Made by a program: the position numbers and the translations under genes. From the NCBI GenBank assembly GCA_001466705.2, contig LATX02000193.1, forward strand, positions 124,001-188,000: a DNA stretch of 64,000 nt, in the 5' to 3' direction. The DNA is from Moniliophthora roreri (Eukaryota > Basidiomycota > Agaricomycetes > Agaricales > Marasmiaceae). Below the pieces are notes generated by a model that had not been told where the DNA came from, did not search any database, and saw only the letters and a program-made list of their open reading frames with translations. Of the stretch, positions 35,105-44,720 are shown piece after piece. Positions within the stretch are counted from its first letter, which is position 1; every line of letters starts with the position of its first letter.

Positions 35105-36528
35105 CTCAACAGACAGACCGAATGCTGTCCTCCGTAAGTGATCTGCTCAGCCTTCCAGTCCACGCTACACTCTCACCTTCCGGCATAACGAGCCACAGCA
35201 CCGAAGGATCAACCTCCCCCCCAACCATACAAAGCACCTGCCGCAGTCACCACCCGGTTGCCTCGTGTGCTCGTAGCAATTCGGACGACGTGATCGGCAG
35301 GATCGGGTAGCGGGACTTGCACAGGACACGGAACACATTGTGGATTCTTGGCGAATATCGGGTCGTCCTTCGGTAGCCCAAGTTGCCCGATATAGTGCTT
35401 TCCACATGTAAAGACACGACCTCCTGACGTCAAAAAGAGTGTATGTGCTTCGCTTCCGGAGATCCGGACGACCCTTTCCCCGCCTAATGCTTCGACGCTA
35501 AGGCCGGAAACCTGAGTCGGAGTGAGAATTAGGAACGTTCCCTCGTTGATGTAGCCGATTCCCGATTGACCATTATTATTTAGGCCGAAAGCCCGAACAT
35601 CACCCTTGCTAGTCGACAGCGAAGGACTGTTAGGTGCCGGCCCCGATGACGACCGCTTTTCAGGAGCGAGTACCCAGGATAACCTTCTCAGGTACAGTGC
35701 CATGAATCTTGTACCCGACGTCCGAGTTGCCCTAGTTCGCTGACACCCCAAGTTATGGTGAGCGGCGACGAATTTTTCCAGGTTATTTCAACGTAAAGCT
35801 GGTGGTCTGAGTGTAAGAGGCGTGTACTGATGGCTTGTTCCTGGGGCAAATCCAAAGTCTCCTTCTGCACACTGAGGACGAGTGAACACATGTTGTCTTT
35901 GAATGAGTAGTAGAATCGTACTTTGAATGTACCCTAAACCCGCAGCTCACCGGTAGGACTTATGACAGCGGACATTGTGTCACCGGCTACCACTTGTACA
36001 GCTATGAATCCATCGTTTCGAAGAGATTGAATGACTCGACTATGTCGTGCTCAAATCCTTCAGGAGTTTTGTAGCCTAAAGCAGCATCATCGTTACTTCC
36101 ACAAGTCCATACCTACGAGCTTCACAAGTCGAGGTCAGAAAGGGAAAAATTTAGGCCACTCACTAATCCTGTGTTTCGTCGATAAACAGCGTATCCATCC
36201 TACCCGCAGCAACAGCTTCTAATCCAGCCGAAGCTACACCAAATATTCCACCTGCTATCCAAGCAACCCTAGATGGATTGGGTATCTCTCTCGGGAAAAT
36301 ACCTCCAAGTTGACCGTACTGTGAAGCACCACACCCAAACAGGCGTAAGACAGGTCGAAAGTGATGCGGTGACTGAGGAATGGCGTTCATGGGCTTAATA
36401 GTTCCTAGATCGATATAATTACTTCCTAGTGCCAAAATTCCGAGTTGCCAGAGATTTGGAAAAGGCAGAGAGGCACAGTTCCATAGTGGAGATCGCTTCG
36501 GAAGTGTGACAGATGTTTTGTCACGCAT
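35105..36528 (-). pseudogene. RCC1/Prp20-like (Ran exchange factor family) pseudogene
   Basis: Minus-strand frames in order show RCC1-repeat signatures: LFGCGASQYGQLGG, AAGRMDTLFIDETQD, VWTCGSNDDAALGYKTPEGF, AVQVVAGDTMSAVISPTGEL, ITWGVSELGQLGRR, GDVRAFGLNNNGQSGIGY, VFTCGKHYIGQLGLP, and TAAGALYGWGG. The order and spacing match the seven-bladed RCC1/Prp20/Pim1 fold. It is broken by a frame shift near 36.04 kb, a TAG where the family has Trp (35934-35936), another shift between GQLGRR and the next repeat (about 35.7 kb), and an extra G in a 7-G run (about 35.22 kb). Genome-wide, an intact essential copy is expected elsewhere; this is a decayed paralogue between two transporter genes. Confidence 0.7.
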
Positions 36529-37448
36529 ATACTTGTTACATCACGCGGTCTAGACCATTTTGTTTTACAAAACTCTCATGAACTCGGATAATCGCTTCGT
36601 GTCCCTTATCATATTTCCAGCTTTGAAAGGTAAGCTTGAAAGTCGATAACCCAAGAAAAAAAACCATAGTTCTGAACCTTTGCTTAGCCTGCCGTTTTTA
36701 CGCTGCTCGGGAGGCATAATTCATATCCATTTCATATGGCAGCAATACGACAACCTGCAGGCAGGACGAACGGGATAAACGGCTTGTAGTAGATTCGCCG
36801 CCTCGTCCTCGCTGAGTTGAGTATCTGGTTACTAAAACGCTCGTGTGGTGCCAAAACTTTGGTAGGAGCTGGTTCGCAATCAGTGTAAGCATCCCATGTC
36901 GCCTGTTCGAGAAATTTGTTCGTACCGAGAGTGTTTTTAGGAATCCAGTATGAGCACAACGTCAAGAATAGTCGGGATGCACAGCATACGCATCTTCATT
37001 CTCCTTCATTCTGAGGGTTCCATTGAACAAGCATCTTGGCGGCTCATTTCGCAGGAAAGCGTTAACCAAAAGGCAAAAATCCATAACTATTGACTAGAAC
37101 ATCGATCTAAAACCAAACTTTTTCATGTATGTAGATGTTACACCGTCGGCATTGACGCTAAGTGTTCCAACTCGGGTATCGTGGTCCAAGGGTATGTGAT
37201 GGGCATTTTTTCTAGGAGAAAATCAATACTAATGGTAACTTTGATCTCAGGTCGCACATTCATTGACACTTACATGTCGAGAGCCAGCGGCAAGGCCGGA
37301 AATGAAATACTATCTATGCTGCTGAATTCAGCTTCTGCCCATTGGCACCACAACTCTCGTTTTCGGTCAAACTGATACTGAGCAGCGTTGGAGAAAGTAT
37401 AAAAGAGAAAGTGTCGGTTAGCGTTTCTACAGACAAAGATTGCCCTCG
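36529..37448. other. spacer before MCT-like gene C
   Basis: A minus frame 36732-36965 (contains WIPKNTLGTNKFLEQATWD) looks protein-like but is unassigned and has no clear start. The rest is promoter sequence of gene C. Confidence 0.35.
37398..37404 (+). promoter_or_regulatory. TATA box of MCT-like gene C
   Basis: TATAAAA in the context GTATAAAAG, 45-51 bp upstream of the ATG at 37449. Confidence 0.45.
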
Positions 37449-39614
37449 ATGGAGCCCTCGAAACCAACTCTCACATCTCTTCAATCTACAGATACGCTCC
37501 ACTCCACTTTGAACCTCGTAGAATCATCGAACGGTCAAGAGAACTTTAAATCGGACACACAAAACAATGACCAAGTACCAGAGGACGTCCCAGCTCCCAT
37601 AGACACAACAAGGATCGAAGAAAAACCCTCAATCGCCAAGGAAGAGATCGACGTCGTCCCCGATGGTGGTCTTCGAGCGTGGCTTGTCATTTTCGGCGTG
37701 AGTGGGAGCTCAAACTATGTGTCAATCATGGATCTTCTCTCTCATTCTGCAATCTCGATTCTACAGATAACATGTTGTACATTTACCACGTGCGTACCAG
37801 TTCCTATCGATTTCCACGAGCCCCCCCCCCCCCCCCCCCCCCCTATTTCTTGCTATTCTTACTACAACTGCTGAACGTGTACCCCCTAGATTTGGCTTGA
37901 CAAGCTCTTGGGGAGTAAGTACACACATGTTTTGACAAATGAAATTGATGGTTAAGCTTATGTTTGCTTTGACAGTTTTTCCAGGCATACTATCAACACT
38001 CGCTACTCCAGAACTCGTCTCCGTCCACCATGTGAGTCGCCGTTTATAAATATATATACTTTCATTTAAGGCCTTGCATCAGTGCATGGATTGGTTCTAT
38101 TCAAGTAAGTCCTCTGCTATCATCCTCCCACGACTTTTTATTCATTTTGCACAGTATGCTCTAGCTTTCCTGCCCTGTATGATCGTCGGTCGGCTTTTCG
38201 ATTTGGGATATTTCCATTCCATATTCGTTAGTGCCAGTATAATACTCGTCTCAGCCACCATGCTTGTGGCGCAATGCACGGTCTATTGGCAGCTCCTTCT
38301 CTGTCAGGGCTTTCTAAGCGGTGTAAGAAACCTCCCCCTTTTTTTTTCTTATAACAAAGACTCATCCTCGGATAGATAGCTTGCGGTGTTATTGTAGGAC
38401 CAACAACAGCAATTTTAGCCCAATGGTTCAAGGAGAAACGAGCGCTTGCCTTGGGTTTCACAGCTGCTGGGTCAGCGCTTGGTGGAACGCTATTTCCGAT
38501 TACTGCGAGGGCACTGCTTCCTCGAATCGGGTACGTCATAAATGACCAGGGCGATCCCTAATTTTGTACACGACTCTAATCTTCTCGCCGATAGATTCCC
38601 GTGGACGGTGCGTGTTATCGGGTTCATCATGTTGACCTGCCTGCTCCTGGCGAATTTGGTAAGCACCGATTTCTTCTCTGGTCGGTTTTTTCAAGAATCA
38701 CTGATTGACGGATGTGTAGACCGTTCGACGCCGATTACCGCCAACTTACCCTAAAGGACCACTGCTCGGAATCAAACCTCTAAAATCGGTACCGTTCATC
38801 ACGTACTGTACGGCAACATTACTCGTCTATTTTGGATTATACACCTGTTAGTCATTACCACGCAAAAATTGGTTGTCTTTGGCTGACGTACCCCCCCCCC
38901 CCCCAAAAAAAAAAAAAAAAAAAAAAGTCATGACATATGTTGCGTCTACAGCGGTATTGAATGGTATACCTGAGGGATTTTCGTTCAATCTCGTGGCTAT
39001 CATGAATGGAAGCTCCGGTATCGGTCGTCTCGCTGCAGGGATCATTGGGAATCGTATTGGTAGATTACCCTCCCCCCCTGATCGTCCTCTAGACAGGTTG
39101 AGATAATCTTTTTTACACAGGGCCCATGAACCATATGATCCCATCCACTATTGTATCAGGTCTAGTCATTCTCGCCTGGCCTGCAGTTAGGAGTCAGTCG
39201 GCGTTTATCGCTGTTGTTGTGGTCTTTGGGTACGTAACACACGTCGCTTCATTACGGTTACAGCAAAGGAATTGCTTAATGCCGAAAAAAGATTCACCGC
39301 AGGATCCTATTCTGCTCTTCTTTGGCAACCAATCCTCGACCTTGGTGATGCCGATGAACTTTCGCGTCGAGTGGGTATTATGATGATATTTTTGGCGTGT
39401 GCAGGGTTTCTTGGGCCGCCTACAGCGGGAGAGGTGAATAACGCAGCGGGGATGCAGGCAATGACAATTTACGCTGGTACGTAGGGCTTCTTTGCTTGAC
39501 TAATCTCGGAATTTTGATCCATCTCGCTGATAAGGCGGGTGTACGTTGGTGGGAGTTGCACTGGTGTTGGTAGCGAGGCATATGATGCTCAAAAAGGTTT
39601 TTGGCAAGATATAA
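37449..39614 (+). CDS. monocarboxylate-transporter-like MFS C
   Basis: A hydrophilic N-terminal tail of about 70 residues leads to GGLRAWLVIFG, ITCCTFT, FGLTSSWG, FFQAYYQHSLLQ, IAWIGSIQ, YALAFLPCMIVGRLFDLGYF, IACGVIVGPTTAILAQWFKE, FPWTVRVIGFIML, TVRRRLPPTYPKG, the second bundle with LVAIMNGSSGIGRLAAGIIG, GSYSALLWQPILDLGDADEL, and the end KKVFGKI at 39614. All junctions keep frame. Intron 2 contains C23 (37821-37843). The intron before VMTYVAST contains C14 then A22 directly next to the acceptor AG (38891-38927). Family: fungal MCT-like MFS, plasma membrane, carboxylate or related substrate inferred. Confidence 0.8.
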
Positions 39615-40220
39615 GGCGTGATGATGATGATGATAGTATTCATTCTCAGGTATAACTAATATTGATATAAGTATATATGTAAATATGCATACGAGTATAG
39701 AATCTAGATTCGCTGTATGAGTTGTTCGAATATTGAGCCACCTACTTTGTGTGTACAAACAGCAAAGTCGCAATTCCCAAATGGTCTTGCTTGGTTCCGG
39801 TAAGAGTAAAGGTGTGCCCGCAGTCTATGAAGCGTGTGTCCGCACTGAGACCGGGGGGGAGGCGGTCTGGCGGGCCGTTCCTGATTAAAGTTGTTCCGCC
39901 GGCAAACTCTATCGGCGATTCTTTGTTCCTCGCGTATTCCGAGGAGTTACACCGCCTTTCTGCTAAGTACGCTTTCTATATAGGCTTTGAACTTCAGGTT
40001 GGCTTAGCACCCGGTACGTCATCTTTACCTCCAAACTTGCTTCAAAAATCCTGACCAAGCTCACCAAACGGGCTGACTCAACCTGTGAGTCATTTGGTCG
40101 GCAAGATTAATGGGGTTCATCCGGACGCCGATATCGCTAGGAACGTACAAATAATAAAAATGATCTCGTGCATCTGTCCTTCTTTTCTTTAATCCCTTTC
40201 GACCTCTCTGCTTTGCCGTC
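39615..40220. other. spacer between MCT-like genes C and D
   Basis: A short plus frame (39749-40054) has no recognisable domain. It contains a GATGATGATGATGAT microsatellite near 39618. Otherwise nothing supported. Confidence 0.4.
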
Positions 40221-42187
40221 ATGGCCTCTACCGCGCTGCCTCCCGTGTCGCAAACTACTTCCTTCGAGGCGCCGACCGTTCATGGAGAGTACCAAGGCAA
40301 GAAAGTTCTGGGTGTTGAGGAGAAGGATATAGAGAAGCAAAAGTCGCCGTCCCAATCGGAGGTGACAACGCTGGATGATTATCCTGACGGTGGGGCAAGA
40401 GCTTGGCTAATTGTGCTTGGAGTGCGTAACTATACTTTCTCATCTGAACTGTTTACTAATTCATCATCACAGACAGTACTAAGTGGCTTCGGAACGTGGG
40501 TCTGTTCGTCTAATGTTCGAAAATATACTTTTCCCTGAAAGATACCCGTCAGATTCGGCTTCGTTAACTCCTGGGGTGTATGTCGTTCAAGAGCTCGTTC
40601 CCATGAATATCACCCACTCACAACTTTCTTTCTGAAGGTCTTTCAATCATATTACGAAGAAAATCTACTGAAAGGAACATCACCATCGACAATGTACGCT
40701 TAGCTGCAGATAATAACTGCTCACATCAACTGATCCCATCCCACAGAGCTTGGATAGGCTCCATACAAGTAAAAGATCGACTTTCGCCAGCATATAACGT
40801 TTCACTGACATTGTCAATAGTATGCTTTAGTCTTCCTACCGGGACTCGTGACTGGCCGTCTCTTCGATATCGGCATCTTCAAGATTCCTTTCGCCATAGC
40901 ATCAGCAATCATCGTTGCATCCTGCTTTGTTATAGCGGAATGCACTCGGTATTGGCACTTTTTGCTATGCCAAGGATTCGCTCTTGGGGTATGTCTCTTG
41001 TAATTCATTTCCGTTGAAATCCACTTATCATGTCTTACTCCTTAGCTGGCCTCCGGCATGGTGTTTGGTCCGTCGATGGGAATACTTGGCCACTGGTTTA
41101 AGAAGAGGCGAGGCCTTGCTTTAGGCGTAACCGCCACAGGATCTTCAATTGGAGGAACTGTTTTGCCTATTGCGGCACGAAAGCTAATCGTGCAAGTTGG
41201 GTGAGCCTCTACGACATTGATGGGGCACGGGCAACAAGTTGCTGACCTCTTCGTACTAGCTTCCCGTGGACGATGCGCATCATAGGGTTCATCCTCCTCT
41301 TTATCCTGTCTATTCCGAACTTGACCCTAGCTCGCCGTCTACCCCCACCACATGTCACCGGAGGTCTACTCAACTTGCGCGCCTTCAAGTCACCGGTTTT
41401 TACGGTATACTCGTTCTCGATATGGGTGTCATTCCTTGGCTTATACACAGGTAGGCCGCAGGTCTCTGTGTGCACGTAGAGTTTTAATGATGTTTTATTT
41501 CTCAGTTCTTACCTACATCGACATTAGCGCTATTCAGTCTGGTATTTCCCCTGACCTTTCGTTCTACCTGGTATCCATAACCAATGCTGCATCCGGGTTC
41601 GGGCGGTTATCCTCTGCCTTCATGGCTGATAGGCTAGGTGAGTGATTGAACTCTCTGTTGATCAGTAATACATGTAACACCTCTCATGGTAGGCCCTATC
41701 AACTACTTTGCGCCAATGACTATCATTGCTGCTCTTCTGACGTATGCTTGGCCATTTGCACAAAGTATAGGATCTCTCGTCGCTGTAGCTATTATTTATG
41801 GGTATACCACACGCTTTCTGATACTGTCGAAAACTTCTAATACCCTTTCTGCGGTTAGATTCTCGTCAGGAGCCTTTGTCTCCACTTTCATCATGCCGGT
41901 ATACGAAATGGGCGAGATTAGCGATGTTGGTCGTCGTACTGGAATGGTCATGAGCATAGCTGAGATAGGTGCGCTCGTTGGTCCACCGATATCAGGTGCT
42001 ATCAACCATTCGTCGGGAAGTTTTGAAGCTGTGGGTTATTATGCAGGTTCGTGCTATGCTTTTTTTTGTGTTTTCACGTCCTCGCTCTGACAGTTGGCTT
42101 GTTTTAGGGACAATGGTACTGTTCTCAGCTTCATTGCTGGTTCTCACAAAATACCTCGTACTTCACACCTTGAGGGGCAAGTTTTAA
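40221..42187 (+). CDS. monocarboxylate-transporter-like MFS D
   Basis: The ATG is at 40221. Exons give GGARAWLIVLG, TVLSGFGT, FGFVNSWG, VFQSYYEENLLKG, AWIGSIQ, YALVFLPGLVTGRLFDIGIF, LASGMVFGPSMGILGHWFKK, FPWTMRIIGFILLFILSIPN, VLTYIDISAIQSGISPDLSF, LVSITNAASGFGRLSSAFMA, MPVYEMGEISDVGRRTGMVM, and the end LHTLRGKF. It is the best-preserved member relative to the family, including the loop lost in gene A. It lacks the intron that A, B and C have before the T-L/M-R-R-L-P segment. Family role as for A-C. Confidence 0.85.
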
Positions 42188-42689
42188 AGACGAGGTTTGA
42201 CTGATTTATGATTGTCGATTAACAATCGGCATGAAACTTGGGTGGAAATGTGGATCTGGGATTGGAGTTATGCTCCAAAATTGCAAACTTGATGAATGCA
42301 CGGGAAAAGGGTCATAGACTATTCTTTACGATTTTATGTTGGGCACGTTAGATTTAGAGGACCTACAGCGACATTGCTTTTGGAACGCTTCGTAGCGAAG
42401 GTTTCGTCAAGTAGAGAAGTTACGAAAATCTCACCCGCGTTGGCCCATTTTGAATCAGCTTCAGAAGTGTAATATCGTATTGCTTTGATGCCGTATCTCC
42501 TTCCACCGCTGCGGGAACGGATAGGCTGAGTACCATAGGGATACTTACTGCGGAGAAGAAACTTCTTTTGGGGCATTCGCCCTTGATAACACAAGGGTTA
42601 AAACTCAGTCTTATGTCAGGCTTATACTGCGCAAAACACAGAATGTGTTGTTGAGACTGGGACTTGTCCTCCATGAGAAGGGAAGCTTC
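42188..42689. other. spacer; nothing supported
   Basis: Short overlapping minus-strand frames have no domain or splice support. Confidence 0.4.
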
Positions 42690-42735
42690 GAAGGTCCTGA
42701 GTCACATGCCTTAACCGCTCGGCTACCTATCCCAC
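42660..42735 (-). other. tRNA-Leu/Ser-like 5' half (tRNA relic or SINE head)
   Basis: On the minus strand, TAGCCGAGCGGTTAAGGC (42708-42725) is a textbook A-box/D-arm of a class II tRNA, followed by TGACTCAGGA, which could be a CAG (Leu) anticodon loop. No matching acceptor 3' strand or canonical T-arm (GGTTCAAATCC type) follows within a normal tRNA length; GGACAAGTCCCAG is at best a weak B-box. A degenerate tRNA or tRNA-derived SINE head fits better than a working tRNA. Confidence 0.35.
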
Positions 42736-42869
42736 GTTTGGAGCTCACAAATCCTCCCACAAAGACAGCCCAATGGCATCCGGAGACTGAGTACCTTCTC
42801 CCTATGTATCTAGACACCCTTATCATCAGACTTCTCATTCGAATTTTGCAGACGCGTCGCAATCGCGTC

Positions 42870-43220
42870 ATGCACGTGAGGCAGTGGTCTGATCACGTTG
42901 ACATGTCTATTTTCAGCATAGCATTTCCCACGACGGCGCCAACGCCGTTTCCAACATATACTGATATTCCATTCAGCAGTATCTTCATTATCTACATCGA
43001 TGTCGCTGATGACAACTCGGAGGGCAGAGTTGCACCAGAATCTCTTCCATTACTTGAGATACATCTGGAATTCAGCAATTTCCTCCTCTCCTCCCTCTAC
43101 ACCCTGAAACAACTCGGCGAGACCTTCCTTTGTCACAAACTCATGATCCTCCCAATGAAACCCTGGTGCTACAACCAGCAAAGAAAGGAGTGGAATAGTT
43201 GGGAAGAGGTGGTGTGGTGA
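42870..43220 (+). CDS. hypothetical protein, 116 aa
   Basis: An open frame from the ATG at 42870 (MHVRQWSDHVDMSIFSIAFP...) to 43220 (...RKEWNSWEEVVW). The frame is open further upstream, but that part overlaps the tRNA-like sequence and is unlikely to be coding. No domain recognised; the middle is hydrophobic (FSSIFIIYIDVADD). The reality of this gene is uncertain. Confidence 0.3.
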   Translation: MHVRQWSDHVDMSIFSIAFPTTAPTPFPTYTDIPFSSIFIIYIDVADDNSEGRVAPESLPLLEIHLEFSNFLLSSLYTLKQLGETFLCHKLMILPMKPWCYNQQRKEWNSWEEVVW

Positions 43221-43318
43221 GGGAAAAAGAAGAGGTGATGTAGCAGTTGGACCACACTATGATTACAGACAAGAATGTCAAATGAAGGACATCATTGAGG
43301 TAGAGAACTATTGCACCA

Positions 43319-43708
43319 TTAGAACTTGCACATATCGTCCCAGTTACACCGATACCACTGCGGCTCAATAGACACCCCCAAAGCCTTCTTCATCTGCTGC
43401 ACCTGCACCTCCGTTGGAAGCTTATTCGTAAGCGCAAAGTTCTTGTTTGTGGGGAGGACGAGAGCATAACTGATCCTCCCGCTTCTGTCATCCACTAGAC
43501 CACTTCTTGTGTTGGGCCACAGGTCCTGCAGCTGCCAACTCATCGATGTAATCAGCTCGTAAGGGTGGGACAAGTCACGCTCCCTTCGGAGCTCCTCGAG
43601 GTAGTCGTCAGATAAAAGAAAACCATATGCATGGGGTCTGGTGCTTCGGGTGGGTTGCGGAGGTGTTATCGTGGGCTGTTGTCCGGATGTGAAAGACAAG
43701 GATTGCAT
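43319..43708 (-). CDS. hypothetical protein, 129 aa
   Basis: The ATG at 43708 (MQSLSFTSGQQPTITPPQPT) and stop at 43319 enclose a peptide of globular composition (HAYGFLLSDDYLEELRRERD, ALVLPTNKNFALTNKLPTEV). A TTAG acceptor lies directly before the ATG and a GTGAGT about 40 bp upstream, consistent with an intron in the 5' leader. Family not recognised. Confidence 0.45.
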   Translation of the reverse strand: MQSLSFTSGQQPTITPPQPTRSTRPHAYGFLLSDDYLEELRRERDLSHPYELITSMSWQLQDLWPNTRSGLVDDRSGRISYALVLPTNKNFALTNKLPTEVQVQQMKKALGVSIEPQWYRCNWDDMCKF

Positions 43709-44053
43709 CTAATAGTAGTCAGCAAATTGTCGTATGTCAGAAATACTCACCGGTGCTAGTATGCGGCGAAATGGAAAAGCAAATATTATGGTCGCAACTG
43801 ATTACATAATTAGGTCTACACGTGGACAGGTCGGATGTCGGGACGGGGCTCTATAAGTAATAACGGCAAGTTACAGAAAATGGAAACTTGTAACACCGCA
43901 AAACTTCACAACCAAGAGGGCAAAGAATGGCCATAGATTTCAGCTGAGAAAGGGCATCTACCTTTTTTGGTTGTGACATTGGGTTTCGCCACATTAAGCT
44001 CATGCACCAGAAAGGGAAAAAATCAATAGAATGTGCAGCCGAATAGCTGCCCC
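43709..44053. other. spacer entering the CpG-poor block
   Basis: A minus frame 43851-44102 is open but has no domain. From here CpG dinucleotides become rare. Confidence 0.35.
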
Positions 44054-44301
44054 TCCTTTGACTTACAGTTTTGGTATAGAATGAGTCTAGAGGTCCCTTC
44101 ATCCAGTATGATGAATTGAATAAATTCTTGCAGATATTGATAACAATTTCAGCCTTCTGAGATGGCAGTAGGCAAGTTATAGATGTTCCTTTGACTTACA
44201 GTTTTGGTTTAGAGCAAGTCTTGGGGCCACTTCATCCAGTATGACAAATTGAATGAATTCTCATGGATATCAATAATGATTTCAGCCTTTTGACATGGCA
44301 G
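44054..44301. repeat. two 115-bp direct repeats
   Basis: 44054-44168 and 44187-44301 both begin TCCTTTGACTTACAGTTTTGG and end near (A/C)ATGGCAG, with matching CTTCATCCAGTATGA and TTTCAGCCTT blocks. They are separated by 18 bp. No function evident. Confidence 0.65.
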
Positions 44302-44720
44302 GATTCTAATGAGAAAGAGTTAAGCCAAGGAAGGGCAGAGTATTGGCTGGAGGCATTTGCACCAGCAGAGGTATGGCTTCTATTCTTTTTCTTACTTTTG
44401 CATTAGTTAATGAAAGCTATGCTGCAGATGTGGATGTTGATGTGGGGATGCCTCCACCTTGGTTACCACCAGCACTACCTAATATGTGACCTCATTGATC
44501 TCAAGAGCAGACACAACTGCACCAGAGTAAAACAAAACTGGCATGTGTTCATTCTCATACATGAAAAGTACCACATCTACCTTTATTGCCACTGGAATCA
44601 CCTCTAGCACCATGTTGATCTACATGTACCCAGCCTTCCCTAAGACACCCTCCACTTTGTTCTCTGAACTGTCACTCTTTTACAGATCACCCTGGTACCC
44701 TGGGCTGCAGCAGAGTTTCC
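44302..44720. other. CpG-free spacer left of the inverted-repeat element
   Basis: I see no CpG in this stretch. No gene supported. Confidence 0.5.

Noticed and set aside
37821..37843. C23 tract as a regulatory element or origin
   Set aside because: It lies within an intron and nothing but its composition supports a function; length may also be uncertain.
42645..42869. N-terminal extension of the hypothetical protein at 42870
   Set aside because: It runs through the tRNA-like sequence antisense, so the open frame is more likely accidental.
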